A stretch of 43,546 nucleotides of DNA from Fibrobacterota bacterium. GTDB lineage: Bacteria; Fibrobacterota; Fibrobacteria; UBA5070. Within the stretch, counting starts at the first letter, position 1. Each line of letters starts with the position of its first letter. The translations under genes and the position numbers were made by a program. The stretch covers positions 1 through 43,546 of the forward strand of contig JAKPQQ010000263.1 of the NCBI GenBank assembly GCA_029557215.1, written 5' to 3'. The notes under the pieces are model-generated. The model had not been told where the DNA came from. It searched no databases and saw nothing but the letters and a program-made list of their open reading frames with translations. Shown here in pieces: positions 16,771 to 25,881 of this stretch.

Positions 16771-18759
16771 ATGAATTGGCCTGAAATCCTCGAACTGATC
16801 CTGGTGGGATTGGGAGCCTTCGCGCATCTCAACATCGTCCTGGGTCGTTCCTCCTCCGCCAAGACGATCTGGTTCAGCCCGATCCTCTACGCCTGGTCGC
16901 TTTGCTGGACCATCTGGTACGCGTCCACGTTCAGTTCGGTGAACATCGAGACCATCGGGGTGGGGCGGATCCCGTACCTGACGGCGTTCATGGACATTCT
17001 CAAAGGGACCATCCTGAACATGCAGGTCGCCGTGGGGCTGCACGGGATCTCGCAGATGACGGGATCGCTGCGCAAGGTGCCCTGGTGGTCGTGGTACATC
17101 CTGCCCACCGCTCTGGTGCTGTACGGCGGAGCCCGGATCGTCCTGAACCCGATGTCGGATTTTTTGGCCAACGTCGAGCCGGTCGTGCGGCTGTACCTGG
17201 CCATGGACATCGCCGCCGGCTGCCTCGCGATCCTGATGCTGACGCGGGGCATGGATCGGTTCGACGAAACCCAGAAAGGAATCGCGCGGCCTTTGCGCAA
17301 GGCGCTGATGGCCATGATCCCGCTGTTGGCGGGCGCCCTGGCGATCAAGCTGGTCTGGGGGTTCGAAGGCCATGGGCGGTTCCAGTGGGTGCTGCTGCAC
17401 GACATCGCGCACCTATTGCCTCCCTACGCCTTGTTGTGGGCGACGTTCCGCACCGAGGCCGTGGCCCTGGAGGTCACCAAGGCGTCCTGGCGCAGGCTGT
17501 GGTGGTTCTTGGGCCTGTTCGCGACCTACATCGCCGTCAAGCTCCTGTCGCCGATGTCGGATTTCGACCGGATCGCCACCTGGATCAATTCCGGAATCGG
17601 AGTCCTGGTTTCCACCGGTCCGTTGTCGATCGTGGTGTTCCGCAACGCTTCGCAGTGGCTGAACCTGGGGAGCATCCGCGAATCGGAACTCCTGTTGCGC
17701 CTGGAATCGCGTCTGCGTCGGACCCAGATCCCCGAAGACTCCATCCCGCCGTTTTTGGCGCGCTGCATCGGGCGCATCCTGGGAGCCAAATGGAAGGTCG
17801 TGCCGTTGTCGGATCCTCGCGTCGCGAACATCCTGCGCCTGCGCGGGATCGAGCCGCGTCCCGACGAGTCGCCCCGTCCCATCGCCATGCGCACCACGAC
17901 CTCGCGGGCGGAAGTCCAGGATTGGGCCGCGCTGGGGGCGCGCGTGATCCTGCCTCTGGCCAGCGGCGAATCGTCCAAGGCGATCGTGTTGGGCTCCAGC
18001 GCCGTCGCCGAAAGCCTCCCCAAGGAGATCCTGGCGCGGCTGGAGGCCATCCTGGCCACCGCCCAGCAGGTGCTCCTGTCGCGCGAAACCTTGAAGAATA
18101 CGCTGGAAAACCAACGACGGCTGGAAGAAGGCGAACGCCTGGCCATGCTGGGCCTGATGGCGGCGTCGGCGGCCCACGAGATCAAGAATCCGCTTTCGGC
18201 GATCCGCAACGTGGCGATGGCGGCGCGCCGGGACGCACCGGAAGATTCCGTCCTGCGGCGCGACCTGGACGTGGTCGTGGGCGAGGTCGACCGGCTGGAT
18301 TCCACCGTGCGGCGCATGCTGCACTTCGCGCGCGACCGAAGCGTCTGCGAAGACGCCGGCGAAACCGTGCGCGTGGTGACCGGCCTGCTGGAGGTGGAGG
18401 CTCGCCAGAAGGGGTTGGCCCTGGATGTGCGCACGCCTTCCGAGAAGGTGCCGCTGCCCATTTCCGAAAACGATCTCAAGGCGATCCTGTTCAACCTGAT
18501 CCTGAACGCCTTGCACCATGCCCCGCGCGGGTCCAAGGTCGAGGTTTCCTTCGATGCCGGGAGACGGTCGATTTCCGTCGTCAACGGCGGGGAGATTCCG
18601 GTGGATTTCCGTCCCAAGCTGTTCCAGCCGTTGGCCACGCGCGGCGGCAACGGGTTGGGGCTCTACATTTCGCGATCCAAGGCGGAAGAATCCGGCGGGC
18701 GTCTGGAATACGTTCCCGGACCTGGAACCACCTGTTTCCGCATTTCCTGGGGAGGATAG
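16771..18759 (+). CDS. Membrane sensor histidine kinase
   Basis: Two-component sensor with a large integral-membrane input part. The first ~290 of 662 residues hold about seven to eight hydrophobic helices. A GAF-like linker (about 310-440) and a coiled helix follow. HisKA has phospho-acceptor His469 in AAHEIKNPLSAI; the HATPase part has NLILNALHHAP and GGNGLGLYIS. The H-box belongs to the NtrB/AtoS type that partners sigma54 regulators. The regulator gene begins 3 nt after this stop, so the two form a cognate pair. The signal sensed is unknown; the fused membrane domain suggests a membrane-derived or lipophilic cue. Confidence 0.92.
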   Translation: MNWPEILELILVGLGAFAHLNIVLGRSSSAKTIWFSPILYAWSLCWTIWYASTFSSVNIETIGVGRIPYLTAFMDILKGTILNMQVAVGLHGISQMTGSLRKVPWWSWYILPTALVLYGGARIVLNPMSDFLANVEPVVRLYLAMDIAAGCLAILMLTRGMDRFDETQKGIARPLRKALMAMIPLLAGALAIKLVWGFEGHGRFQWVLLHDIAHLLPPYALLWATFRTEAVALEVTKASWRRLWWFLGLFATYIAVKLLSPMSDFDRIATWINSGIGVLVSTGPLSIVVFRNASQWLNLGSIRESELLLRLESRLRRTQIPEDSIPPFLARCIGRILGAKWKVVPLSDPRVANILRLRGIEPRPDESPRPIAMRTTTSRAEVQDWAALGARVILPLASGESSKAIVLGSSAVAESLPKEILARLEAILATAQQVLLSRETLKNTLENQRRLEEGERLAMLGLMAASAAHEIKNPLSAIRNVAMAARRDAPEDSVLRRDLDVVVGEVDRLDSTVRRMLHFARDRSVCEDAGETVRVVTGLLEVEARQKGLALDVRTPSEKVPLPISENDLKAILFNLILNALHHAPRGSKVEVSFDAGRRSISVVNGGEIPVDFRPKLFQPLATRGGNGLGLYISRSKAEESGGRLEYVPGPGTTCFRISWGG

Positions 18760-18762
18760 AGG

Positions 18763-20208
18763 ATGAGCCGGATCCTGGTCGTCGACGACGAAAGCGGCGC
18801 CCGCTACGGGGCGCGGCGCCTGCTGGAAACCGCCGGGCACACCGTGTCGGAAGCCTCCTCGGGCGAAGAGATGCTGCAGATCCTGTCCAGGCAGGATGCC
18901 GACTGCGTGCTGCTGGACTACCAGATGGGCGGCGGGATGGACGGCTTGGCCGCGCTGGCCGCGTTGCAGCAGAAATCGGGCGCGCCGCCGGTGGTTCTGT
19001 TCACGGCGCAGGGATCGGAACGCATCGCGGTGGAGGCCATGCGTCGCGGGGCCTTCGACTACCTGACCAAACCCGCCGACGCCGACGAGCTGGTGCTGGT
19101 GCTGGAGAGGGCGGTCTCGTACGCCCGCACCCGGGCGGAGAACGAACTCCTGCGCGAGGAATCGGATCGCCAGAAACCGTCGCGCGAACTGCTGGGCAAT
19201 TCGCCGGCCATGAAGAAGCTGCGCGACGACCTGATCCTGATGGCGCCGGCCAGCTCCAGCGTGATGCTCCTGGGCGAATCGGGCACCGGCAAGGAGATGG
19301 CCGCCCGGTTCCTGCACGACCGCTCGGGGCGATCGGGACCGTTCGTGCCGGTGAACTGCGGCGCGTTGCCCGCGACGCTCGTGGAATCGGAGCTGTTCGG
19401 CCACGAAAAGGGCGCCTTCACGGGAGCCTCCAACGCGCGCATGGGCAAGATCCGCCAGGCCCACGGCGGCACCCTGTTCCTGGACGAGATCGGCGACATG
19501 CCCCTGGAGGCGCAGGTGCGGCTTCTGCGGGTGCTGGAAGAACGCACCGTCGAACCGTTGGGTTCCAACCGGGCGGTGGGGGTGGACATCCGCGTGGTGG
19601 CCGCCACGCACCGCGACCTCAAGCAGCATGTGGCCGAAGGCAAGTTCCGCGAAGATCTCTACTACCGCCTGGAAGTGCTCACCGTCATGATCCCGCCGCT
19701 GCGCGAGCGGCCCGGCGACGCCTTGCAGCTGGCCCGCACCTTCCTGCGCCACTACGCGGGCAATCGCCAGCTGGAGTTCAGCCCGTCGGCCGAGACCGTG
19801 CTGGCCCGTTGGATCTGGCCGGGCAACGTGCGCGAATTGCGCAACGTCGTGGAGCGCGCCAGCGTGCTGTGCCGCGGCGATTCGATCGGCCCCGAACTGC
19901 TGGGTCTGCCTCCCGAAGCGCTGGGGGGCGCCATGCAACCGGCCGCCCTGGCCGCCGCCGAACCCGTCCCGGCGGGGGCTCCCGACGACGGGTTGATCCG
20001 CTTGACCCCCATCGCGGTCGACGTGCCGTTCCGGCAGGCCAAGATCCAGGTGGTGGAGGAGTTCGAACGCCGGTTCGTGGCGCACCATCTGGACCGCAAC
20101 GGAGGCAACATTTCGCGCGCCGCCGCCGCCCTGGACATGCATCGCCAGAGCCTCCAGCAAAAACTGCGCGACCTCGGGATCGGCCGGGTCGGCTCCGAAG
20201 ACGAGTGA
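18763..20208 (+). CDS. NtrC-type sigma54-dependent response regulator
   Basis: Transcription activator for RpoN promoters. The 481 residues have a receiver domain with phospho-acceptor Asp52, a AAA+ domain with Walker A GESGTGKE (171-178), the sigma54-contact loop GAFTGA (217-222) and Walker B LFLDEIGD, and a Fis-type helix-turn-helix near the C-terminus (GGNISRAAAALDMHRQSLQ). It is phosphorylated presumably by the membrane kinase just upstream. Its targets are not evident here; I saw no clear -24/-12 element. It overlaps the thioesterase gene by four bases. Confidence 0.95.
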   Translation: MSRILVVDDESGARYGARRLLETAGHTVSEASSGEEMLQILSRQDADCVLLDYQMGGGMDGLAALAALQQKSGAPPVVLFTAQGSERIAVEAMRRGAFDYLTKPADADELVLVLERAVSYARTRAENELLREESDRQKPSRELLGNSPAMKKLRDDLILMAPASSSVMLLGESGTGKEMAARFLHDRSGRSGPFVPVNCGALPATLVESELFGHEKGAFTGASNARMGKIRQAHGGTLFLDEIGDMPLEAQVRLLRVLEERTVEPLGSNRAVGVDIRVVAATHRDLKQHVAEGKFREDLYYRLEVLTVMIPPLRERPGDALQLARTFLRHYAGNRQLEFSPSAETVLARWIWPGNVRELRNVVERASVLCRGDSIGPELLGLPPEALGGAMQPAALAAAEPVPAGAPDDGLIRLTPIAVDVPFRQAKIQVVEEFERRFVAHHLDRNGGNISRAAAALDMHRQSLQQKLRDLGIGRVGSEDE

Positions 20209-20627
20209 GCCCGACGGTGACGGAAAGCGTCTACACCACCGAAATCAAGGTCCGCTACGCGGAAACCGACCAGATGCGGTTCGTCTACTACGCCAACCAC
20301 CTGATCTATTGGGAGGTGGCGCGAACCGAATGCCTGGCCGGTTGGGGGTTCCCCTACGAGGAGCTGGAAGACCGGGGCTACGCCATTCCCGTGCTGCAGG
20401 CGCATTGCGACTACCTGTCGCCCGCCCGCTACGGCGACACGCTCCTGGTCCTGACCCGCACCACCATGTCCGACCGGTTGCGGATGCGGTTCGACTACGA
20501 GACGCGTCGCGGCACGGCCGACGGCACCTTGATCGCCAAGGGCTGGACCGTGCACGTGTGCATGGATTCCGAAGGCAACCCGCGTCGTCCGCCCAAGGAA
20601 CTGGTCGCCAAGTTCGGTGTGCATTGA
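20205..20627 (+). CDS. YbgC-type acyl-CoA thioesterase
   Basis: A 140-residue hotdog-fold thioesterase of the YbgC/4-hydroxybenzoyl-CoA family. The family active-site block VRYAETDQMRFVYYANHL is at residues 15-32, with the catalytic Asp in ETDQM. It hydrolyses acyl-CoA or acyl-ACP in the cytosol; the substrate cannot be read from sequence. The GTG at 20205 shares GTGA with the regulator stop. A second GTG four codons later is possible. YbgC often sits with tol-pal genes; here it is linked to a two-component system instead. Confidence 0.88.
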   Translation: MSPTVTESVYTTEIKVRYAETDQMRFVYYANHLIYWEVARTECLAGWGFPYEELEDRGYAIPVLQAHCDYLSPARYGDTLLVLTRTTMSDRLRMRFDYETRRGTADGTLIAKGWTVHVCMDSEGNPRRPPKELVAKFGVH

Positions 20628-20652
20628 CCTCGGCAAGGAACGAGCGCGCGGA

Positions 20653-21333
20653 TTAGACTGCGGGCGGTTCCTTGGTCGCGGGCGGTTCGGATTCAGGCGG
20701 CTTTGCCGGATCCTGTCCCGATGCGGGAGGTGCGGCTTTCTGCTTGGGCGGATTGCCGGCCGTTTGGCGCTGCATGTGCGGCAGATGGACATGGGGCAGG
20801 TGCACGTGGGGGACGTGGATGCGCGAGCGCATGCGTTCCATCACCTTGGCCTGCCGGAGCTTGATCGCGCCTTCCACCGACCAGTAGACGATCGCGTACG
20901 ACACCAGCGCACCCAGGATGGAAAACAGGGTGATCCCCAGCAGCAGGCTCCAACCCTGCTGCAGGAAGAACCGGAAGGTCTCCTGTGTGTCCAGGCCATC
21001 CGGGGGCAGCATCGCCCGGAAGCCCACGATCCGACCCGTGGTCAGGAATTGCCCGATCATCGCGGAGGCGGCCACGATGAACGGGGCCGTGAACCAGTTG
21101 CTCACGAAGGTCCCCAGCACGCAGGGGATGGTGCGAAGGTTGAACCGCCGGGGAAGGACCAGGGCGAGCATGGTCGCCAGGATGGAAATGGGCATCAACC
21201 CCAGGAACACGCCCAGGGCGAAACTGGTGGCCGCCGGATGGGGATCTCGCGACCGATGGACCACGTGCAGCTTGTGATACCGCATCGTCCTGCGGATCTC
21301 TGCCAGGGTCGGGAGCTTGAAACGGAAGTTCAC
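20653..21333 (-). CDS. DUF2062 membrane protein with His-rich tail
   Basis: A 226-residue inner-membrane protein of the DUF2062 family. Two to three hydrophobic segments span about residues 35-130, including LGVFLGLMPISILATMLALVLP, with another near 135-155. After residue 165 comes an unusual tail: HVPHVHLPHVHLPHM, repeated HxxHxH units that could bind metal, then a Pro/Lys/Glu-rich, likely disordered end. The GTG at 21333 is chosen because a TACCTT box lies 11 nt before it. The gene converges with the thioesterase gene. Confidence 0.75.
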   Translation of the reverse strand: MNFRFKLPTLAEIRRTMRYHKLHVVHRSRDPHPAATSFALGVFLGLMPISILATMLALVLPRRFNLRTIPCVLGTFVSNWFTAPFIVAASAMIGQFLTTGRIVGFRAMLPPDGLDTQETFRFFLQQGWSLLLGITLFSILGALVSYAIVYWSVEGAIKLRQAKVMERMRSRIHVPHVHLPHVHLPHMQRQTAGNPPKQKAAPPASGQDPAKPPESEPPATKEPPAV

Positions 21334-21344
21334 TTTGGTCCGGA

Positions 21345-21350
21345 AAGGTA
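21345..21350 (-). promoter_or_regulatory. -10-like box before the DUF2062 gene
   Basis: Minus-strand TACCTT ends 11 nt before the GTG at 21333; no ribosome site is seen. This suggests the gene can be transcribed separately from slyX. Confidence 0.35.
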
Positions 21351-21386
21351 GAAGCCTGCGCCGGATCCGTCCCTGCGAGCCATCGC

Positions 21387-21593
21387 TCAGTAGTGCGGAG
21401 GAGGTTCGTTGGCGGGGCCGAAGGGCTTGTCGGCTTCGCGGGTTTCGTCGCGGAACACGTCGAATTCGCGCCGGAGCGTTTCCAGTTCGGAGCGCAGGTC
21501 CAGGATCACCTCGTTGAGCGAATCGAGGGTCCGTTCCTGGTAGGCGACCTTGACTTCGAGTTCGAGGATCCGGTCGGTGAGAAGAGCGTCCAT
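21387..21593 (-). CDS. slyX: SlyX family protein
   Basis: A 68-residue coiled-coil protein with the two SlyX marks: an N-terminal RILELEVKVAYQERTLDSLNE heptad segment and the C-terminal PPPHY. Heptads run from about residue 8 to 48. The biochemical role of SlyX is not established. It follows panB by 24 bases and precedes the DUF2062 gene by 53. Confidence 0.85.
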   Translation of the reverse strand: MDALLTDRILELEVKVAYQERTLDSLNEVILDLRSELETLRREFDVFRDETREADKPFGPANEPPPHY

Positions 21594-21617
21594 GGTGGTG
21601 ATTCCCTTGCTTCGGGG

Positions 21618-22376
21618 TCAGGTGGTCGGGAACAGGCGCGACGAGACGTCGGCATGGTAGCTGCGCAAGGCGGCCAGGGCCTGTTCGCGCAGGTTCACGT
21701 AGCGCTTGGCGAACGGGGGTTGCCGGGGCCCGAGCCCCAGAAGATCGTGCATGACCAGAACTTGTCCGGCGCAGCCGTTGCCGGCTCCGATCCCCACCGT
21801 CGGGATCGACAGGAGATCGGTCGCTTGCGCGCCCAGCGCCGACGGAATGTGTTCGAGCACGATCGCGCAGCATCCGGCTTCTTCCATCGCCTTGGCCTCG
21901 GAAAGGATCCGGGCCTGTTCTTCGGGGGTGCGGCCCGTCTGCTTCAGGGACGTGGCGGTCTGCGGGAGCAGGCCCAGGTGCCCCACCACCTGGATCCCTT
22001 TTTCGCGGATGGAGCGCACCTGCTGGGGAAGGCAGCCTTCCAGCTTCACCGCGTCTGCGCCCGCCTGCGCGAGCAGGACGGCGTTGGAGGCGGCCAGTTC
22101 GGGGGTGGTGTCGGCCCCGAACGGGAAATCCGCCACGATGCACGATTCGGGGGCTCCGCGCCGCACGGCCTTGGTGTGGTGCAGCATCTCGGGCATGCCG
22201 ATGTCGGCGGTGCGCGCGAACCCGAGCATGGTGTTGGCCAGCGAGTCGCCCACCAGGAGCACGTCGATCCCGGCCTCGTCCATGATGGAGGCGAACGTCG
22301 CGTCGTAGCAGGTCGCCATGGAGAGCGGCCGTTGCAGAGGCTTGTGGAATCGCGCGAAGACGTCGGCGGCGTTCAT
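21618..22376 (-). CDS. panB: Ketopantoate hydroxymethyltransferase PanB
   Basis: First committed step of pantothenate synthesis: transfers a hydroxymethyl group from 5,10-methylene-THF to 2-oxoisovalerate; cytosolic TIM barrel. The 252 residues carry the family motifs TCYDATFA, VGDSLANTMLG, VADFPFG, VKLEG, VGHLGLLPQ and TVGIGAG. GGAGA precedes the ATG, which overlaps the gluQ stop as ATGA. No panC or panD is in the window. Confidence 0.95.
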   Translation of the reverse strand: MNAADVFARFHKPLQRPLSMATCYDATFASIMDEAGIDVLLVGDSLANTMLGFARTADIGMPEMLHHTKAVRRGAPESCIVADFPFGADTTPELAASNAVLLAQAGADAVKLEGCLPQQVRSIREKGIQVVGHLGLLPQTATSLKQTGRTPEEQARILSEAKAMEEAGCCAIVLEHIPSALGAQATDLLSIPTVGIGAGNGCAGQVLVMHDLLGLGPRQPPFAKRYVNLREQALAALRSYHADVSSRLFPTT

Positions 22377-23341
22377 GGGATCTCCGGTGTTGGGAAAGGG
22401 AACGGTCGGTCGGAGGTGGGGGGTTCCGGCAGGCCCACGGAAACGAGTTCGGCGGCCGAACAACGGATCGGCTCGGGGATGGTACCAGGAAACAGCAACG
22501 GTGCCAAGTGCCCGATCAGCTCCCGCGGGTCGCGCCCCGATTCGCGCATTCCCGAAAGCGAATCCGACCCGATCCGTTTGGCCATGCGGCGACCTTCGGC
22601 GTCGCCCAGGAGTCCGTGGTGGGCGAATCGCGGTGGTTCGGGATTGCCCAAAAGCCGATGCAGGTGCGAATGCAGGTGCGAAAACGGCAGCAGATCGCGC
22701 CCGCGCACCACGTGGGTGATCCGCTGGTCGAAGTCGTCGACGCACACGGCCAGGTGGTAGGCGGTGCAGCCGTCGCCGCGGCGCAGGACGGGGTCTCCCA
22801 GCCGTGAAAGACGATCCAGACGCCGATGTCCCATCCACAGGTCGCCGATGTCGCTGGGGGCGTCGGGGAGCCGCAGGCGCCAGGCGTCGGCGGGGCCGGC
22901 GCTGGATGCCTTCCTGTCGCGGCACTTGCCGGAGTAGATCGTTCCAGGAGGGGTGTCGTCTCCGATCCGTTCCACCTGCGGGGCGTCGGTGCGCAGGTCG
23001 GCGCGGGTGCATCGGCAGGGGTAGATCCATCCCGAGTCGGCCCATTCCTTCCACAACCGGGCGTACCTCGCCTGGCGTTCCTGCGAAGATTGCCGATACG
23101 CGCTGGAAAGATCGGTCGGCCCCGACGGCCCGGCGTCCCAGTCCAGGCCCAGCCATTCCAGATCGCGAAATACGGATTCGATCCAGTCGGCTCGGGATCG
23201 GGTCGTGTCCACGTCTTCGATCCTCAGGACCACTTCGCCGCCTTGCGATCTGGCCCACAGCCAGGCGAGCAGGAAGGAACAGGCGTTGCCCGCGTGCAGG
23301 GCCCCCGACGGCGTGGGGGCGATCCGGGTGCGGACCGTCAC
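22373..23341 (-). CDS. gluQ: Glutamyl-Q tRNA(Asp) synthetase
   Basis: Truncated glutamyl-tRNA-synthetase-like enzyme that attaches glutamate to the queuosine of tRNA(Asp). Of 322 residues, the HIGH-like segment is PTPSGALHAGN (9-19). The zinc-site pattern YPCRC, then YSGKC, is diagnostic of GluQ, and the KMSKS equivalent is RMAKRIG. The anticodon-binding domain of true GluRS is missing, as expected. The GTG at 23341 overlaps the recO stop, and the stop overlaps the panB start. Confidence 0.92.
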   Translation of the reverse strand: MTVRTRIAPTPSGALHAGNACSFLLAWLWARSQGGEVVLRIEDVDTTRSRADWIESVFRDLEWLGLDWDAGPSGPTDLSSAYRQSSQERQARYARLWKEWADSGWIYPCRCTRADLRTDAPQVERIGDDTPPGTIYSGKCRDRKASSAGPADAWRLRLPDAPSDIGDLWMGHRRLDRLSRLGDPVLRRGDGCTAYHLAVCVDDFDQRITHVVRGRDLLPFSHLHSHLHRLLGNPEPPRFAHHGLLGDAEGRRMAKRIGSDSLSGMRESGRDPRELIGHLAPLLFPGTIPEPIRCSAAELVSVGLPEPPTSDRPFPFPTPEIP

Positions 23342-24078
23342 GGACGCACCTCCGCCAGGAATTGGCGCGATTCCAGCCGGGGGCGCTGCTGCGAATGGCG
23401 GAACAGGTGTTCCAGCCACAGGTCTTCCACGCGTTCGCTGTCGGCGCGGGACCAGTCGCCCTGGGCGCCTCGGGCGCTTTCGCGGAGCGCCTGGGCGAAC
23501 ATCGGATGCAGGTGCGGTTCGTGGGAAAGCGTTCCGCACGCGCGGCAGAGGAACCCTCCGTACGGCAGGGAAAACACCGGGTCCCGGGGCAGTTCTTCGG
23601 TGCCGCAGTGGGCGCAGTGGTCCACCGCCAGCGCCCAACCCATCTCTTCGCAGAACCGCGACAGGAACCGCCAAAGGATCGGCCCTCGGAACCCTCGCGC
23701 GTCGAATTCCGACAACGCGTCCTCCAGCACCGCGAAGATGCCGGGGTGCGCGCCCGGTTCGCGGGCCATGCGCAGGACGACTTCGGCGCAGAGCATCGCA
23801 CCGGCGGTGGCCGCGAGGTCGCGGCGCAGCCCTTCGCGTTGGCTGACGGCGGTGGCCTGCGAAAGCGTCTGCAGGTCGCGTCCGGGTTTCACGGACACGA
23901 CGATTTCCGACAAGCCCAGCGGCTCCACGGCGCCGGCCATGGGCGATCCCGGGCGTCGGGCGCCGCGGGCCATCAGCGAAACGGCGCCTTCGTCGGCGGT
24001 GAACGCGTGCAGGATCCACGAGGTGTCCCCGAACGGGATGCGTCGCAGGATCACCGCCCGCGTGCCGATCATCGCCAC
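23338..24078 (-). CDS. recO: DNA repair protein RecO
   Basis: Recombination mediator that loads RecA with RecR. Of 246 residues, an N-terminal OB-fold (about 1-80, TRAVILRRIPFGDTSWILH) and a helical C-terminal part with a four-Cys zinc finger (CAHC, then CRAC) match RecO. The GTG at 24078 has GGAG 8 nt upstream; an ATG two codons later is an alternative. It lies between a HIT protein gene and gluQ in a tight minus-strand operon. Confidence 0.92.
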   Translation of the reverse strand: MAMIGTRAVILRRIPFGDTSWILHAFTADEGAVSLMARGARRPGSPMAGAVEPLGLSEIVVSVKPGRDLQTLSQATAVSQREGLRRDLAATAGAMLCAEVVLRMAREPGAHPGIFAVLEDALSEFDARGFRGPILWRFLSRFCEEMGWALAVDHCAHCGTEELPRDPVFSLPYGGFLCRACGTLSHEPHLHPMFAQALRESARGAQGDWSRADSERVEDLWLEHLFRHSQQRPRLESRQFLAEVRP

Positions 24079-24106
24079 CGCGACGGCTCCGAGCCGGAAG
24101 AGGCGT

Positions 24107-24451
24107 TCAACCCGGGGGCCAACCCATCTGGCGTCCGCCCAGCAGATGGAAATGCAGGTGGGGAACGCTCTGGCTGCCGTGTTGGCCCACGTTGCTCACC
24201 AGCCGCCAGCCCTTGTCCAGCCCGTTTTCCTGGGCCAGGCGCTGCGCCAGCGCCAGGCAGGCCACCAGGATCGGAGCGTCGTCGGGCGAGATGCCCGCCA
24301 GCGAAGGGATGGGCTTCACGGGGACGATCAACGCGTGGAACGGGGCTTCGGGGGCGATGTCCTTGATGGCGAAGCAAAGATCCTCGCGCGCGAGGAAGGT
24401 CGCCGGAATCGTCCCCTGGTGGATCTTCTGGAAGAGGGTTGGATCGGACAT
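24107..24451 (-). CDS. HIT family nucleotide hydrolase
   Basis: A 114-residue HIT protein of the Hint/HinT branch, a nucleoside phosphoramidase acting on adenosine-5'-monophosphoramidates. The family signature HLHFHLLGG lies at residues 98-106, and FHALIVPVKPI precedes it, as in HinT. It is the first gene of the recO-gluQ-panB operon and has a TATCTT box 7 nt before its ATG. Confidence 0.93.
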   Translation of the reverse strand: MSDPTLFQKIHQGTIPATFLAREDLCFAIKDIAPEAPFHALIVPVKPIPSLAGISPDDAPILVACLALAQRLAQENGLDKGWRLVSNVGQHGSQSVPHLHFHLLGGRQMGWPPG

Positions 24452-24458
24452 GCTCCGA

Positions 24459-24464
24459 AAGATA
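24459..24464 (-). promoter_or_regulatory. -10 box of the HIT-recO operon, leaderless type
   Basis: Minus-strand TATCTT ends 7 nt before the HIT gene ATG. A GGAG lies only one base from the ATG, too close to act as a ribosome site. Confidence 0.5.
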
Positions 24465-24521
24465 GGCGATCGGAGCTGCAGGGGGCGCTGGTGCCGCGAA
24501 AGGGAGCCCGGGCTCGATGCC

Positions 24522-24529
24522 TACCTTTG
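24522..24529 (+). promoter_or_regulatory. Promoter box before the lipoprotein metallopeptidase
   Basis: TACCTTTG, identical to the TAnnTTTG -7 element known from Bacteroidota, ends 14 nt before the ATG at 24544. It diverges from the HIT operon promoter 58 bases away. No TTTG -33 element was found. Confidence 0.35.
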
Positions 24530-24543
24530 CGGCCACAACGTCC

Positions 24544-25881
24544 ATGCGTCCGATTTCCGTCTTCTTCCTCCTGTTGATCGCCATGGCCGCTTGCCGGCAG
24601 GACGATCCGACCCCGCCCGATCTGCGCGCGCGCATCGACAGCGTCGCCCTGCGGGTCGAAGCGTTGCGCGGCCAGCGGTTCACCCAGCCCGTGCAAGGCC
24701 GGTACGTGGCCCGCGAAGACCTGCTGCGCGTCTACGACTCGGCGAGCTTCGAGGAGATCGATCCCGCCGACAGCGCCTGGGATCGCATGCTGTGGAGCCT
24801 CGGGTTCGTCGACAGCCTGGGGGTCCTGGACGGGGCGGCGGATTCCGTCGACCAGGCCTCGATCCTGGCGTTCTATTCGCGCGGGGTCCTGTGGGTGGTC
24901 GACGACATGCGGGATTCGGCCGAACTGGACGTGACGATCGCCCACGAACTGGTGCATGCGCTGCAGGACCAGCGTTGGAACCTGGCGCGATTGTACCGGG
25001 ATAACCGGGGACTGGACGGCAGGCTTTCGCTGCAGTACCTGCTGGAAGGCGAAGCGAGACTGCTGGAAACCCTCTGGGCGCGCGACCTGAAGGATCCCGC
25101 CGCGGCCTTGGAGTTGTTCCCTCACTTGCCGATGGAGCATTTTCGCGATTCGCTGCGCGATGGCGACGGATTGGAGCCCGAACTCGTCACGCTGCCCACG
25201 TTCCACCCCTACGAGCAGGGGGCGCGCGCCCTGGTCTGGAGGTTCGCCAAGCACGGCGGATGGGCCGCCGTGGACGAATGGTTCCGCGAAGTCCCTCCGA
25301 CCTCCTGTTTCCTGCATCCCGAATCGCTTTGCGTCCACGAGGCCGATCTCGCTCTGGACCCGGTCGTGCAGATGCCTCCCGATTGGCGTCCGCTGCGCGA
25401 CGGCAGGGTGGGCGAACACTACCTGAACATTCTCTTCTCGCTTTGGGGGGCGTCGTCGGAATGGATCCCGCCCGGTGCGCTCAAGGCCGAATCCCTTCTG
25501 TACGAGCCGTGGCAGGATCCAGGCCCCGACGCCACCGTCGACGGCTGGCGAGGCGACAGTTTCCGGATCTGGCGCGACGATTCGGGGAACCTGGCCCTGG
25601 CGTGGCGCACTTCGTGGCGGGATTCGGCCGCGGCGGAACGCTTCCTGCAGGCCTACCAGCGGGTCATGGTCAAGAAATTGCGCGACGACGAGATCGTATC
25701 GCGACGACCGGGGCTCGGGTTGTTCCGCGACGCGCAGGCCGGCGTATGGGATCGCGTGGAACGGTTCGGTTCGGAAGTCTGGATCGCCGAAGGCATGACC
25801 ACCCGGGAGCCGTTCCGGTTCCGCTCGCCGCCTGCGGCGTCCCCGCGGTCATCCATCCATCCGGCCGCCGCCCGGCGCTGA
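24544..25881 (+). CDS. Putative lipoprotein zinc metallopeptidase
   Basis: A 445-residue protein with a lipoprotein signal (hydrophobic 5-14, lipobox AAC with Cys17). The zincin motif HELVH is at 134-138, within TIAHELVHALQDQRW, and EGEA around 168-171 could give the third, gluzincin-type ligand. The rest is unassigned. It is probably anchored in the outer membrane or periplasm, and its substrate is unknown. The upstream ATG at 24517 would spoil the signal peptide, so 24544 is preferred. Confidence 0.75.
   Translation: MRPISVFFLLLIAMAACRQDDPTPPDLRARIDSVALRVEALRGQRFTQPVQGRYVAREDLLRVYDSASFEEIDPADSAWDRMLWSLGFVDSLGVLDGAADSVDQASILAFYSRGVLWVVDDMRDSAELDVTIAHELVHALQDQRWNLARLYRDNRGLDGRLSLQYLLEGEARLLETLWARDLKDPAAALELFPHLPMEHFRDSLRDGDGLEPELVTLPTFHPYEQGARALVWRFAKHGGWAAVDEWFREVPPTSCFLHPESLCVHEADLALDPVVQMPPDWRPLRDGRVGEHYLNILFSLWGASSEWIPPGALKAESLLYEPWQDPGPDATVDGWRGDSFRIWRDDSGNLALAWRTSWRDSAAAERFLQAYQRVMVKKLRDDEIVSRRPGLGLFRDAQAGVWDRVERFGSEVWIAEGMTTREPFRFRSPPAASPRSSIHPAAARR

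Noticed and set aside
17413..20160. 915-codon minus-strand open frame
   Set aside because: Shadow of the kinase/regulator pair; no domain, and the plus-strand genes here are unambiguous.
16902..20204. Very long plus-strand frame running through the kinase and regulator genes
   Set aside because: Only its last 140 codons, from 20205, encode a real protein (YbgC). The rest is an Arg/Pro/Gly-rich shadow of the two-component genes.
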